The notes: generated from the letters alone by a model not told the origin. 64,000 bases of DNA from Aricia agestis (GCF_905147365.1 NC_056413.1:283001-347000), one strand, 5' to 3'. Positions 28,401 through 39,330 are shown, counted from the first letter of the stretch. Numbers and translations: made by a program.

Positions 28401-31400
28401 CAGTGTGTTAATAAAGTCTTCGTGTCACATATGAATTTGCTGTTTTATAACGCCAGGCGTTAAATTTTATCATTACCTTGTATAAAATATTACTATGTAT
28501 AAGTAATCTTACGCTAAGAACATAAAATCAACTGCTTATCTACGTATCAATATTGTTCTCTTCGTAGATACTTCTACGCGGACGAGGACGGCACCCTGTA
28601 CTTGCGCGGGGAGATGGCGGCGGCGGTCAACGCCACGGCGCTGCATCTCGTCGCTACCGCTGTTGACTCTGGCTCACCACCGAGACAGGTAGTAATAAAC
28701 ATATTTTATAATCACTTAACCCGTCGATCGTGGAAAAACGAGACACAATAGAATTTCTTTTGGGTCTCAGTCACCGGTGACCATGTGGGGCTTGATGAAT
28801 TAAACACTATAAGACGCGCGTTCAGACGTGCGCGTGTTCTGCGCGTGTTCTACTGTAGAGTATGGGAAAACACGCGCGCGGCACGCGCTGAACCCGCGCA
28901 GAATCTGCGCACAGGCTGCGCGCGTGTTTTCCCATACGCTTTCGTAGAACACGCGCACGTCTGAACGCGCCCTAATTGAGATGAGTTTTTTAAGGATGTT
29001 CCTGTTCCTTACTACAAACTAGAAACTCAGGTTATCAGTTTCATCATCTTGTGAGATTTTTATGTCGAAGTTGGGTAGTCAACAGATTGAAAAAATTCTA
29101 ATCTTGAGTTTCTATTTTGTGCCCACACTTAAGTGCAAGTCCTTGTTTTATACCTCCTCTTATTATTGCTAATGATGCGACTGTTCTCTGTTCCAGTCTT
29201 CAGTGCCAGTTGTGGTGCGAGTGCGGGGCGGGGCAGGTGCGAGGGCAGAGACCGCGCGGGCGGGGGGCGCGGTGCTCGGCGGGTTCAGCGCAGCGCTGGC
29301 GTTGCTGGCAGTGGCGCTACTGGGGCTGCTGGTTTACTTGTGCAGACTGTGAGTATTTCTTTTAACTACAAGTGCCCATTTACATCGGTGAAGTTAGTGC
29401 TAGAGACCAATTAATCTTTTACATGAATAAATTACTCATCCAGACTTCTGCGCTGAAATTCAGTAATACTGACCCGTGACTCTATTGTGGTGTTGAGACA
29501 ACAAAGCTTTCTTACACGATTATCAGCATTTTAACCCTTAATTCGATGGATTTTTTTTTCGCGATTTTTTTTTGTTCATATACCTTTCCTATAGTGTCTA
29601 AAGAACTACAAAAAAATATTTTAAAAAAATCCCTATTTTACAATTTTCGAGAAATGATAGTATAGTATATTATACATTGCCGGGTTCCTACAAAACACCC
29701 TTCCAATATATACGTATAGCCCGCTTTACGTATATATTGGATTTGCCGCTAAGAGCATTCACAGATAAAAGCTTCTGAAGCTTTGAGTAAAAGTATTTAT
29801 CAACTGGCTGATTTCAGAAAGCATTTAGAAGACGCTTTTAATGTCCTGATCTGTAAAAAAAAAATTTCAATAAAATACAGCTATATAACTTATTTAGCAA
29901 AAGCGCAGTAATGACAGAAATTTTGAAAGCTCCAACAAAATGTTTCATGACCTATAATGGAGAAGAAGGAATCACATACCTAGAGAACCACAGGATAAAC
30001 ATTGGAAAAGATAATATTATATCAAAAACCGATTTAATAGCCATCTAAGTACCTACTAAAGTGTTTTAGTCAAGGTGGTTGGTGAGGGTTTTCATCTAGA
30101 AGTAAAGATCAATTAATTAAATTTTAGTTGTAAAAAAAGCTCAGTTATCGTGTCCAGCTATACTTTTGGGCCTTTAAAAGGCCTTTCATGTATTTTTTGT
30201 AAAAAAATCATTAACAACTATAAAAAAATGCCTCAAACTAGCAATTTACCAATTTTTACAAAATTAGGAATATCAGAAAAATTTTTTTTTCAGTAAGCTA
30301 CATCTCACTCAATGAGGAAAAGAAAGCTTTGTAAGAGCTTAGAGTGGGTAGAAATGTAAAATTCCTAGAATAACCAAAATATTTTTCATAGACCAGTACA
30401 AAAGTAAGCTAAGACTAAAAAGGCCGAACAGTTTTCCTATAGATATTATCAAATCTGAGACCAAATGTCGAAATATTAAGTATAATGAAGATCATGGACA
30501 AAGTTTAAGTCCAATAAGTCCAACAGCTCCAGCTGCAGCAGTTCACAAATGGTCCAGGATGATAGTACCGACTTCACCTTTAATTCGACGAAGTGAAACT
30601 CGCTATACATAGAATTTCGTAGTGTGATTTCAGAGAAAGCGGCAATGTATAATCGGCTAAACGTATAGTTTAGTCATAATTATAGGTATGATATGAAAGC
30701 AGATTTGTCCAAATTATTATTCAGTCGCATGATTCAGATAGTTGACAATTAATAACTATTGCTAAAGTGTAACTTGGACCATTTTAAATATCTTAAATAA
30801 CATTATTTAAAAACGTAACGTAACGTACGGTCGGAAGATCTACCTTTTTGGCAGCCATTTTCATCGCTAAATAAATTACCAAATATCCTATATCTCTTGG
30901 CAACAGGCGTCGTCGTCAAGCGCCGCTCAAGTCTCCCGCACCAGCATCAGAGGGTGGGGAGAAGGCGGGGTCGCTGCTGTCCGTGTCCGCCGGCGCCAGC
31001 AGCATCCTCGCCGCATCCTGCTCCAGCCTCGACAGGGACCCACCCACCACAGGTGACTAGAACTAGGCACCATGATGGCATCCTGCCAGGATTAGTTGAA
31101 GAGAAGACTAAAAGAAAGAGCGGCCGTTATATTTTGTTTGCGTCCAACAATCAACAGTGCTTCTCGCTTTAAAGGGAAATTCTTAATGCTTGAATAACAT
31201 GTTTTTACCGAGGATTTCCTGTCCTCGATCTCGAACTATTGAGGATTGGCATTATACTTACATAGTTTCTTCATCAGCTAACAAGCCCCGGTCTAACGGC
31301 AAGTCGCGTGTGGCACCTGCAGCACCTGTAGCGGCGCTGAGCGACCACGTGAGCGGCGGCGGCGTGGCGGGGCGCAGCGGCGTGGCGTGGCCGAGCGCGA

Positions 31401-31949
31401 CCATCCCCGCGCGCGTCAAGAAGCTGAGCTGGGACGACGCGCCCTCCACGGTCAGTGTACTGTAGCAGCTACAGTTGCTGTAGGTAACGTGATCGACACT
31501 ATGCGATCGAGAGTTCTACGAGGAAGTGAGGAGAAGCTAATCTAAATTAGTGCCGTTAAGATATTTCCGTATACACAGAGAGACTGAGCAGCTGGCAGCC
31601 TGGCACAGTATACACCAGCATATAAATGTTTCCTCCTGGGTTAAGTTCAGCAATTTAATCCAGTAGTATATTTCGCTACTACGAGCGAAATCCAATAGTA
31701 AACATATAAAAATGCGAAACCACTAGGGCTCCGGAAACAGACACACATAAGAAGCACAAATGCGTTACCTACCTTTCAGCTGTTGGGATTTCGTCCATTT
31801 GGTTAACGTAGGAAACTACCTAAACTAAGGGTGTGTTCACAAATTGTGTGTTGTTCCAGGACGAGACGGGAGCGGGCGTGCCGCGCGACGTGACGGAGGC
31901 CACCAACACCGCCGTGGGTGACCACATGAACCTCACCGTATACTTCTAA
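13460..31949 (+). CDS. single-pass cadherin-repeat protein, 15 coding exons, 756 aa
   Basis: A calcium-dependent adhesion-type membrane protein. Exons: 13460-13520, 19496-19540, 22532-22621, 23423-23619, 24298-24495, 26202-26429, 26688-26903, 27218-27409, 27653-27799, 28052-28266, 28568-28688, 29197-29348, 30907-31052, 31278-31450, 31860-31949; total 2271 nt, every junction in phase. Signal peptide (MAALLGLAALLLTAASA); about five EC repeats over residues 30-595, marked by DVNDNAP (143-149), LDFE (216-219), DADDQNP (250-256), LDYE and GDVNEWEP (469-476); membrane helix 596-618 (GFSAALALLAVALLGLLVYL); cytoplasmic tail of ~137 residues, Ser/Ala-rich, without a recognisable catenin-binding motif, ending VYF, which would fit a class II PDZ ligand (inference). 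The ectodomain resembles the shorter insect cadherins and the N-terminal repeats of PCDH15/Cad99C-type proteins; I cannot assign the orthologue. Exon 2 is only 45 nt. Confidence 0.88.
14890..15060 (+). mobile_element. fragment resembling a LINE/SINE 3' region
   Basis: 'attgattcagtggtttaggc' followed by gtgaag, a run of cagacagacaca and 'cgcatatataatagtag' is the usual tail of degraded lepidopteran retroposons. Family not determined. Confidence 0.4.
16862..16905. repeat. perfect 20-bp hairpin, 4-nt loop
   Basis: Arms 16862-16881 (cactccgtactctatcagac) and 16886-16905 are exact reverse complements around catt. It lies in cadherin intron 1. Confidence 0.9.
17405..17690 (-). mobile_element. tRNA-derived SINE
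   Basis: On the minus strand the head shows an A-box-like gactcaattggtggg and a B-box ggttcgaatcccgcc, followed by an AT-rich body and a 3' part with 'cttcaggtacttagtacggg' and gccagacaagagcg, ending in ATT-rich sequence. A- and B-box spacing and the missing acceptor-stem pairing argue against a functional tRNA. Confidence 0.6.
18148..18190. repeat. perfect 18-bp hairpin, 7-nt loop
   Basis: aaaaactataatcccccc (18148-18165), loop tcaactt, exact complement 18173-18190. Confidence 0.9.
19496..19540 (+). CDS. 45-nt microexon of the cadherin gene
   Basis: It inserts 15 residues (GEPALPVLALALRSR plus a split Gly) between signal peptide and first EC repeat. Both flanking introns are phase 1, so skipping it would keep the frame. 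Support is the acceptor aactag, the donor gtaagt and phase agreement; no homology supports it independently, so it may be alternative or, less likely, spurious. Confidence 0.6.
19541..22531 (+). other. cadherin intron 2 (~3 kb)
   Basis: AT-rich and without coding potential. An imperfect inverted repeat lies near 21466-21510 (ggattgagttataac and its near complement). Nothing else is identifiable. Confidence 0.5.
23936..24253 (-). mobile_element. SINE-like poly(A) retroposon, copy 2
   Basis: Same family and same ends as 7028-7413 (acgagcaaacgggtcacctg at the start of the core, ccgaagcatggctctcccac at the end), with a shorter G-rich array. It lies in cadherin intron 4, ending 44 bp before the acceptor of exon 5. 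Confidence 0.7.
24775..25100 (-). mobile_element. LINE-like 3' end fragment
   Basis: It starts with aatcaaatcaaatcatttat, the complement of a (TGATTT)n tail, followed by ~270 bp that include 'cttcgttccgaagtctccct'. This architecture is typical of a 5'-truncated non-LTR element on the minus strand. No ORF remains. It lies in cadherin intron 5. Confidence 0.5.
25263..25300. repeat. perfect 17-bp hairpin, 4-nt loop
   Basis: atagatcatttatcgag, loop taag, exact complement. It lies in cadherin intron 5. Confidence 0.9.
25775..26092 (+). mobile_element. retroposon 3' tail with CATACATC microsatellite
   Basis: 'aaatccgttcagtagttttt' and gcgtgaaagagtaacaaac precede an octamer-type array (catacatc/cacacatc, 25984-26056) and the terminal 'cctgtataatattagtagga'. 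This combination marks the 3' end of a common lepidopteran retroposon; the body is missing or diverged. Confidence 0.5.
28722..28808 (+). repeat. dispersed repeat, copy 1 (matches 40452-40535)
   Basis: The block from 'gtcgatcgtgg' through 'aacgagacacaatag' to ggcttgatgaattaaa is shared with the intergenic copy near 40452-40535, where the middle differs. Nature unknown. Confidence 0.5.
28813..28972. mobile_element. CpG-rich palindromic MITE, PIF/Harbinger-like, copy 1
   Basis: 160 bp that folds end to end. The outer repeat is gggcgcgttcagacgtgcgc read from the right end; the left end is slightly mutated. Flanked by TAA on both sides (28810-28812 and 28973-28975). GGG-starting TIRs with a 3-bp TWA duplication are a PIF/Harbinger hallmark. 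It lies in cadherin intron 11. A close copy is at 38822-38975. Confidence 0.75.
29349..30906 (+). other. cadherin intron 12 (~1.56 kb)
   Basis: AT-rich with homopolymer runs. It contains a perfect 14-bp hairpin (29703-29740). No coding potential. Confidence 0.5.
29703..29740. repeat. perfect 14-bp hairpin, 10-nt loop
   Basis: ccaatatatacgta at 29703-29716 and its exact complement at 29727-29740. Confidence 0.85.
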
Positions 31950-32479
31950 CTGTGAACTGGGGCTGTCCAATGTTGGTGCAAATTTTTGCCCCTCCTCATC
32001 AGCAATTTGTACAGCATCGAATTAGTTCCCATTATTTCCACTAGAGGCGCTTTTTCGATGCCATGCAAATGGAATAAAAACTTCTTCGATTTCGAGTTGT
32101 GACTTGTGACAAAATATACTATAACCAGGGGAGGTGTTTCGTGTCTCATTATGTGTTAGCTTAGATCCTGTGTATATAAAGGACTAATGGGTGAAAAAAG
32201 ACGTCAAAAGATTCCAAAGATGAATATATTGAGTGATTTGAAAGCTACAAACTTGTTGGTAAAGATTTAAGCTTATGCTTAGTTCATATCTTAAGCGTTG
32301 GGACCATTTCCACAGAACAAAGTCCATATGCAAGCCCGTCTTTCCAAGAAATGAAATTAATTTAAAACAAAAAGAAGTAACATAATAAAGTTGTGGATAG
32401 CTGTTATTGGCCTTATAAGTACTCATTGTATTCTTCTATAATATTGAACATTGTAAAATTGATGGCTGTTGTTATCCCA

Positions 32480-32493
32480 AATAAATAAATAAA
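32480..32493 (+). terminator. poly(A) signal cluster of the cadherin gene
   Basis: Overlapping AATAAA hexamers (aataaataaataaa) lie about 530 bp after the cadherin stop codon and define a probable 3' UTR of 31950 to about 32515. Confidence 0.55.
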
Positions 32494-32930
32494 GTACTTA
32501 ATCTAAGTTATGTAAAAAAATTACTAAAAACGTCGTAAGGCTGATTACTCACCATTACCTAGATATAATAATGAAATAGAATTTTCTTTCCATAGCTTTT
32601 GAATTACTGATTGCATGAATATAAGATTTTAAGAATTTTATAAAATGAACTAGACGAAACTGTAAATAGAAACATTTATTTGAATATTAGTATTAAATTA
32701 ATTACTTACATTAAGGTTAAGGTTAAAACTTAAAGTTAATATACAAATTTTTATAATTGTTTATACTTAATTAATAAGAGAAATTTTAAAAGAGAAAGAA
32801 TCATGTAACAAATATACTTTTACATTAAAGAAGAGCATTTATTTGGATTTGTTACGCGTAAGCTTTCCTGTGTCTTCTCATAACATTTACACTAGTTTGT
32901 GTTTCCTCTAAGGTATGTGTTGTAAACCGC

Positions 32931-33230
32931 TCTTACCGTTGAGATTATGTTCAAGACCATTCTTGGGATGCTGTTTTAATCGATATATCGTTCTTGTAAG
33001 TCGTACTTGTGTGGCTTAACAACTGAGTACTGACTACTGAGTACGAACGTTACATAAATAAATTAAAGTCGACCTTTCCTTGAGAGGAGCTGTTTGTTTC
33101 TTGAGTGTAGTCAAACCTTGACTTTAGTGCAAAGCTCTTGGTTCTTTCAAACTAATAATATTAATTACTTAACGACAATCTTAGGACGCTGAGAGCGAAT
33201 CAGCCAATATTGAGTAGGAGAGCGGTTTCT
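32931..33230. mobile_element. TIR element (MITE), copy 2
   Basis: Ends aaaccgctctta and gagagcggttt; the interior shares 'ttcttgagtgtagtcaaacc' and neighbouring blocks with 10707-11015. Confidence 0.55.
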
Positions 33231-33557
33231 TGAGTTCGGATTAACAGTAACTTGATTTAACTGCAACAATATTTGTAATTACTGTTAAGTTAATAATATT
33301 GTTTATATTGTACTATGTTACATCTTCCAGTGAATATGTGAATACCAATAGATATTGATGTTATTAAACCTTTGTTGACGATTATGTTTTTTATTTCGAT
33401 TTAGAAAAATATTGCTTTAATTTTATCAAACGTCCAGAGTCCATCTCATTATATTATTAGGTTTGTGCTTAGGTTAGCGAATACTTACCTACTTTTCGGA
33501 AAATAGTCGTGCCTGGCTTAGAGTTCTTATTTTAAACATTTACTTAGGTACTATCAG

Positions 33558-33676
33558 AGAAGTTGATTCCTAGGCAGATGGCGGACCTAAGTAACATTAC
33601 GATCACAGCTAATTGAAATGACAAAATCCGACCACATGACGTTGGTCTGTCAACTGCCTAGGAATCAATTTCCTCG
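33558..33676. mobile_element. short foldback element, ~119 bp
   Basis: 'gttgattcctaggcag' at the left and 'ctgcctaggaatcaa' at the right are inverted repeats around ~70 bp. No clear target-site duplication. Confidence 0.6.
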
Positions 33677-33954
33677 ATGGTACATCAGCGTATTTTGTAA
33701 TATATATTGCTAGGACATTATTTAAGTATTTGTTTATTACTTAATAATGAAAGAGCGACCTCACATCCTTTACGATTAATGTTTTGGTGGCCAAAATTAG
33801 TTAACAAACAGTGCCCACAATATATAAATTACGGACATTATGCACATCCTCTACAATGTAATATGCTGATAAGTGATCACGGATATGTTATGGACATGTT
33901 GGAATAAGCCCGACTTTCGCCGAGATGGTGGTGGTAGTGGTGGTACAGACACAA

Positions 33955-34017
33955 CATCACAACACGGTGAGCCGCGGCCGCGAGTGTGTGACAGTGCACC
34001 GACTTTCACTATACAAC
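33955..34017 (+). promoter_or_regulatory. possible 5' untranslated exon of the lectin-like gene
   Basis: A GC-rich patch (gagccgcggccgcgagtg) leads to a gtgagt donor at 34018. The lectin-like gene needs an upstream exon because its ATG follows an acceptor immediately (cag|atg at 36578/36579). This link is inferred only. Confidence 0.3.
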
Positions 34018-34166
34018 GTGAGTTTGTTTATTTTTAAAACCCTTAACAATATCTAATTACTTGACGATATTATGCAATATTGTATCTGTTTCATATACGG
34101 TCAAAGGTACGATATAGCACACCCTTGTTAGGATTAGTTATTTTTACGTTATAATGTTACTATATA

Positions 34167-34426
34167 CAGTGTGTAACAAAAATAAGTGATAATACTTTAG
34201 GGTGTGTACGTGTTCCTTGTAGAGAGTTCACTGTGAAAGTAGCAGCGCTGAAAGACGAATTTTTTTTTTCACTTTTGTATGAGCAAGGGCCCGAGCGTCA
34301 CGAGTTTTCCCATACAAAAGTGAAAAAAAAAATTTGGTCTTTCAGCGCTGCTACTTTCACAGTAAACTCTCTACAAGGAACACGTACACACCCTAAAATA
34401 TTATCACCTATTTTTGTTACACCCTG
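34167..34426. mobile_element. foldback MITE, ~260 bp, Tc1/mariner-like ends
   Basis: Nearly the whole element is an inverted repeat, with arms from cagtgtgtaacaaaaataag inward past gtagcagcgctgaaagac, around a ~25-bp loop. It is flanked by TATA on both sides (34163-34166 and 34427-34430), consistent with TA targeting. Confidence 0.75.
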
Positions 34427-35024
34427 TATAATACGTTTACGTTATAAATTATGTTTTGACGTTATAATGGCAATAACATTAAACTATTTGTAAAGATTTA
34501 AAAGGACTGGAGATGTGGATTATAATGAACAGACGTGACAAACCCATTTTTAATTTAACAAAATTATAAGATTAGGTATTTTTACCATACAAGGTCTATA
34601 CAAAATCAAGACCAATACAAGGAGGGCCTAGCATTATGCTGAAGGCTTCAGGCCACCTCTAAACAAACCAAAATATATGTTTTTTGCTATTGCTAGTGGA
34701 GTGTGGACCCATTCAGCGTACCTATACTGCTGTTTATTTATATATTATTAATTGAATGTGGAGGACGGAGGTAGATTGTAGAGCCTCCGAAATCCGAAAT
34801 ATACGAAACAACATTTTTACGCACATACAATGCCTGGCACCCAAGAAGTTTTTCTATACATATTATATTAAAGACAGAGGCTATAAATATCATATCAACA
34901 TAGACTCCTTGTTTTGCCACAGGTGAAACTAATGAGTCATTGGGCAAGTAGTTCGGACGGATCTAACATTATATAAGGCCACCTAAAAGTCCGTGAGTGT
35001 TTGAATCATCATCGTTGCAACGCC

Positions 35025-35180
35025 AACTCCCGGTGTGGCAACTATTTGTTTGGGTTTCCCCGCGGGTGCCGGTCGCGTGCGGGTTACAACTTGCGGGTTG
35101 CGGTTCGCGGGTTGCGGGGGGCTACTCCACTTTCTCCGTTACATAACGCAACCGTGACCTCCGCGCCTCCGGGTTCACTG
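35025..35180. other. GC-rich patch with gcgggttgcgg repeats
   Basis: The motif occurs three times in slightly different form within ~50 bp in otherwise AT-rich DNA. It could be a CpG-type regulatory patch or a remnant repeat. No ORF of note. Confidence 0.3.
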
Positions 35181-35373
35181 TTTATAGCCCATTGTAACCG
35201 CCGAGTATGGTAACGCCTAGGTAACGTTAATCTAAATGGGGAGAAAACTAGATTGCATAGCGGAGCTGTGATATGACCTAGATCCAGTCATGTTACATAC
35301 TAAGATGCATACTGGTGGTACAGACAGCAAATACAGAAGGTTAGGTGTATAGTAATTATTTACTACATAATTA

Positions 35374-35774
35374 GGGTGGGTTGCGCCAACTTACTTTAAC
35401 TATAACAGCTGTAACTTTAACTATGTATAACTTTAACTACAATGCAAAATGTCAAATCTTTGGTTAAAGTTAAAAATGGACGCCATCAAGACGCCATATT
35501 TAACCATAACCATAGAGCTCGACAAGGCTTTTACTCGGCAAGGCACGTGGCGAAAAAAGGAACTAACGCTGTCATCATACAAAAACGCCATTTTTGACAG
35601 TTCTCCTTTACCAGCAGCGCGCCCGCCCACGTTCTTATAAAGCCTTGTCGGACCAGCAACGTCTTCTATCAAATTCTGTGGTCAAAGTTAAGGTTGAAGT
35701 TAGATTAGCCTTAACTATAACCATAACTTTGACCATAACTTTAACTTTAACCACGCCTCTGGTGCAACCCAACC
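35374..35774. mobile_element. MITE with GGGTGGGTTGC termini, copy 1
   Basis: Ends gggtgggttgcgcca and tggtgcaacccaacc are inverted repeats, followed inward by long ttaactataac-type runs. It is preceded by TTA and followed by TAA, close to a TWA duplication (PIF/Harbinger-like). A ~185-bp relative is at 43950-44134. Confidence 0.65.
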
Positions 35775-36578
35775 TAAGTTCATGTCTAACTTTATTCGCA
35801 AATACGTCACAGAGATGTCAGCTTAGTTTAACTTCGAAACAGGTCTTTAATTGTTTTTAGTCTCCTAACAATTAACAGAGGGGTGAATAAGTTGGCTCGA
35901 CTGTCTAACTCTAAAGTCATAAACTGATTTCATTTTTTTTTCCTTCAACAAAACGTGATTAAAAACGTTCCAATAGCTCTTCATCATCTGATGCCTATTG
36001 ACAATGCCTGCCGTGATTATCTAATTAATATTAAAGTTGTATTGGCTCAGTATGTACCTAGTGTGTACAATGTAAGAAATGTGGAAAAAGCTGAGTCAAC
36101 TCCTTCGCGGAGAAAGTGATTCAACTCGTTATTGCTATAATAAACACTTTTACATAGTCGTTTTCTCCTGCGCTTAATTTTTTATTTTATGCGAGGACTA
36201 TAAAACTGTCTTTATTTTCGCAAATGTATAAACATGTAAGCTACCAACGTCTCCAAAAACTGGAGATTAAGTAAAAGATGCTTCACTAAAGGACTACTTA
36301 TAGCACTTGCACTGTATTCGCAATTCGCATTAGAAATTATTAGGAAAAGACCGCATACTTGTTCTATTATCTATTCTGTGCGCATAATATATTATTATGT
36401 TTTAATTATTGTCTTATACATATTTGTTCTTATGGTCTAATTTACATATTATACGCTTGACGCTTCATTAACTGGACGTTGTTCTCAGTACGGGTTTTCA
36501 GAAAAAACTGCGTTTCTTTCTGCGCTACTAATCTAATTAACCCAAATGTTCAAGCAGTTTAATGAATTGCCGTTGCAG

Positions 36579-39330
36579 ATGTTGCAGCTAGTAGTCGCAG
36601 CGCTGCTGCTGGCCGGCGTGAGCTCCGACAACTCCACCGACACTGCAGATGTGTGCGTGGGGCCCTGGAGTCAGGCGCTGGAGGACTGGGCCACCGCACC
36701 ACATTCTGAGAGAACTGGTAAGTAAACTGTTGTAAAATGATATTGTGGTCAGCGACCTTTGTGCTTTGTTTGGTCAGAAGATCATACTTTTAGCCGCCTC
36801 CTCGCTCATGTTCCAGCGTGCAAATAATCGAATTTTCTCATTCCAGGCCGCATCATGGTCCTCGCTCCAGCCAAGGGCTACTACGTGACGGAGCGCATTG
36901 ACACGCCCCTGACTCCCCCTCCCCCGCCGCCGCCCGCACCCCCCGCGCCCCCCGCCCCGCCGGCGCTCAAGGCCAGCTACAAGCCCCACACGCCACAGGG
37001 GTACAGCGAGTGGGACGGTGCTGGACCCGGCAAGATCGTGAACCGCCCGCCTAAGCCGTATGACAAGTTCAAACCGAGCTATGTGAGTATAATCCGTCTT
37101 CTGAGGTTCCTTTGACTAACATAAGAGGGATCACCATCATCTTTGCCTAATACTGTCTGTTTTGGACACTCATTGCAGCCGGCACCTCCACCCCCACAGT
37201 ACGCCGTGGACCGCGTGGACGATCCGCCCAAGCGCGTGTCGGAGACGGACCTGTACCTGCTGACCGCCATAGAGAAGCTCGTCTACCGCGCAGACCTCAC
37301 CGAGAAGAGGCTGAGGAAGATCGAGGAGGCAGTGCAGCTGCTGTTAGGAGGAGAGACTAAGCCAGGTGAGAGAGGGCAAACAAAAGCAAGTTGCAGAAGG
37401 TCTAAATAGGTTGATAAAATCTATACCATATTGTTTTAGTGATTCATAAGCGTGGCCGTGCTATAAAGTGGTCGCAAAGAGATGTTTCCACTTTTCACCT
37501 TTTATCTTGATTGGACAAACTTAGCTCCAGGACAAACTTGAAAGTTGCGATGGCACCTTCAACGCACAGAGGTTTTAAGTCGATACACTCGGTTCTTAGA
37601 TTTGGGGAAACCAACATGCGGCTCTCCACCGGCATCACCGCCCAATATACTAAACGAATTTCTCCTCGAAAAGGGCAAACTTGAAATAATATATTTATGT
37701 CGCTTCCACATCCGTCGCGTCTTTTTAAAACTCTTATTTGAACATTAGCAGAGCCATCATGCGCGACCGACTTCACGCGCGTGGGCGGCGGCTGCTACTA
37801 CTGGTCGCGCGAGGCGGTGGACTGGAAGGACGCGAGCCGCGCCTGCCGCCGCCGCGCAGCGTCGCTGCTCGAGCTGCCCAGACGAGAGGACGCCAGGGCC
37901 GTCATTACTGCGCTCCTCAGCGATAAGAAACTTAAAGGTAGAGTCTTTCTTGGTACTTGCACACACAAAATATTTAAAGAGATTGTACTGTCAGAGAAAT
38001 TAATTACGCTATTCGGTAGGGTAATGTCACGGTTCCCCGAATGACTCTTCCCTGATGGTACAAAACAGTTCTACCAACTGTTACAGTTATTTCTTAAACA
38101 CAACCTTGGGATCCTCAGCTGTGTGCCCGCCAGCCAGCCAGGCTGTTGCAGCAATAATTTACTGTAGAGACGGTAACGCAATAACTTCAGGAACCGGTAG
38201 TTACACTAATAAATAATAATAATTTTTAACTGGTGTATTCTCAATTCTCGTGCATCAGCGTGCGAGCTCTTTACGATGTATAGGGCTGAAGTCAAAAGTC
38301 AAAATTACCTAAGTGCTCGTATTTTGTTATGATGGTGGCTACAAAACTCATTTTCAGGCGACGACTTCTGGACAGGCGGCCTCAACCCCGGCCTACTCTG
38401 GATCTGGTCGGGCTCGGCCAGGCCGATACAGTCAAACACGACCGACAACGCGACGGTCACTATCAGCGGGGACGGGCGCTGCCTGGCCTTGGTCCACGAG
38501 TCCGCCGTCCACAGCTACATGTATAGAGGCCAGGACTGCGGCATCCGACACAGGTACAAAACACAGCTAGGTTACAATTATTTGCAATTTGCATGCACTT
38601 ATGCCATTTTATCATTTTATATATTAAATTCTACAGTACGTGTGCAGTGTCACTAAACACCTCTTAAACGGCTGGACCGATTTGAATGCAAAAATTTTGA
38701 TTTGGGGTAGCGCCCCAGGTGGTTTTTAATAATTGTTGCCCCCAGATGGTATATGTAGAATTTAGATTCATAAATCAGCCCGACAGATGGCGTTAGTTAC
38801 ATATTTTTACACACCGATTAAGAGCGCGTTCAGACGTGCGCGTGTTCTTCTATAGCGTATGGGAAAACACGCGCGCGGCACGCGCTGAACCCGCGCAGAA
38901 CCTGCGCGCAGGCTGCGCGCGTGTTTTCCCATATAGTAGAACACGCGCAGAACACGCTCACGTCTGAACGCGCCCTAAGGAAATACCTCCATGTTCTAAC
39001 ACGACCGATTTCGATATAATCATCGTGTGATCACATCAGGTGATCTCCCTCCAGTATAACAATCCTCACACCAGATGATGATTATATCGAAACCGGTCGT
39101 GTATAACATTTATGTTGTAAATAATTTATTTATTATTAATTACTGTGAAACATGAATTTCCATCAAGAGGTTAAGATACATTCAATGTTATGTACAGATA
39201 CATATGCCAGCTAGAAGAAAAACAGGAGAAGTTGAGCAACGACATAGAGAAAACGGCGCGCGCGCTGCGACACGACAATAGAAGGGCGAAGTTACTGTTG
39301 GACACTATACAAGAGAGGGTTGTTCGGTAG
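36579..39330 (+). CDS. secreted C-type-lectin-like protein, 6 coding exons, 358 aa
   Basis: Exons: 36579-36717, 36847-37082, 37179-37365, 37752-37937, 38358-38553, 39198-39330; total 1077 nt, all junctions in phase. It has a signal peptide (MLQLVVAALLLAGVSS), then a proline-rich region (PPPPPPPAPPAPPAPP, residues ~70-90), then an amphipathic Glu/Lys-rich segment (about 155-180), then a C-type-lectin-like fold from Cys191 (CYYW, ACRRRAASLLELP, DDFWTGG, WIWSGSARPI, GQDCGIRHRYICQ) and a charged, helix-prone C-terminus. The cysteine framework is present, but the carbohydrate-specifying EPN/QPD and the WND calcium motif are not visible, so classical sugar binding is doubtful. It may act in protein recognition or matrix; specific function unknown. 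There is no membrane segment after the signal. Confidence 0.87.
38822..38975. mobile_element. CpG-rich palindromic MITE, PIF/Harbinger-like, copy 2
   Basis: 154 bp, closely similar to 28813-28972, flanked by TAA (38819-38821 and 38976-38978). It lies in the last intron of the lectin-like gene (38554-39197). Confidence 0.75.
38994..39107. mobile_element. short foldback element, ~114 bp
   Basis: Arms 'cacgaccgatttcgatataa' plus tcatc and their near complement (gatgattatatcgaaaccggtcgtg) flank a ~45-bp centre. It lies 90 bp upstream of the last exon of the lectin-like gene. Confidence 0.6.

Larger units (their letters stand above)
32515..36578. other. intergenic region and presumed 5' intron of the lectin-like gene
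   Basis: No coding exon found. It contains four TIR elements (32931-33230, 33558-33676, 34167-34426, 35374-35774), a possible untranslated first exon (33955-34017) and a GC-rich patch at 35025-35180 with repeated gcgggttgcgg motifs. Confidence 0.5.
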
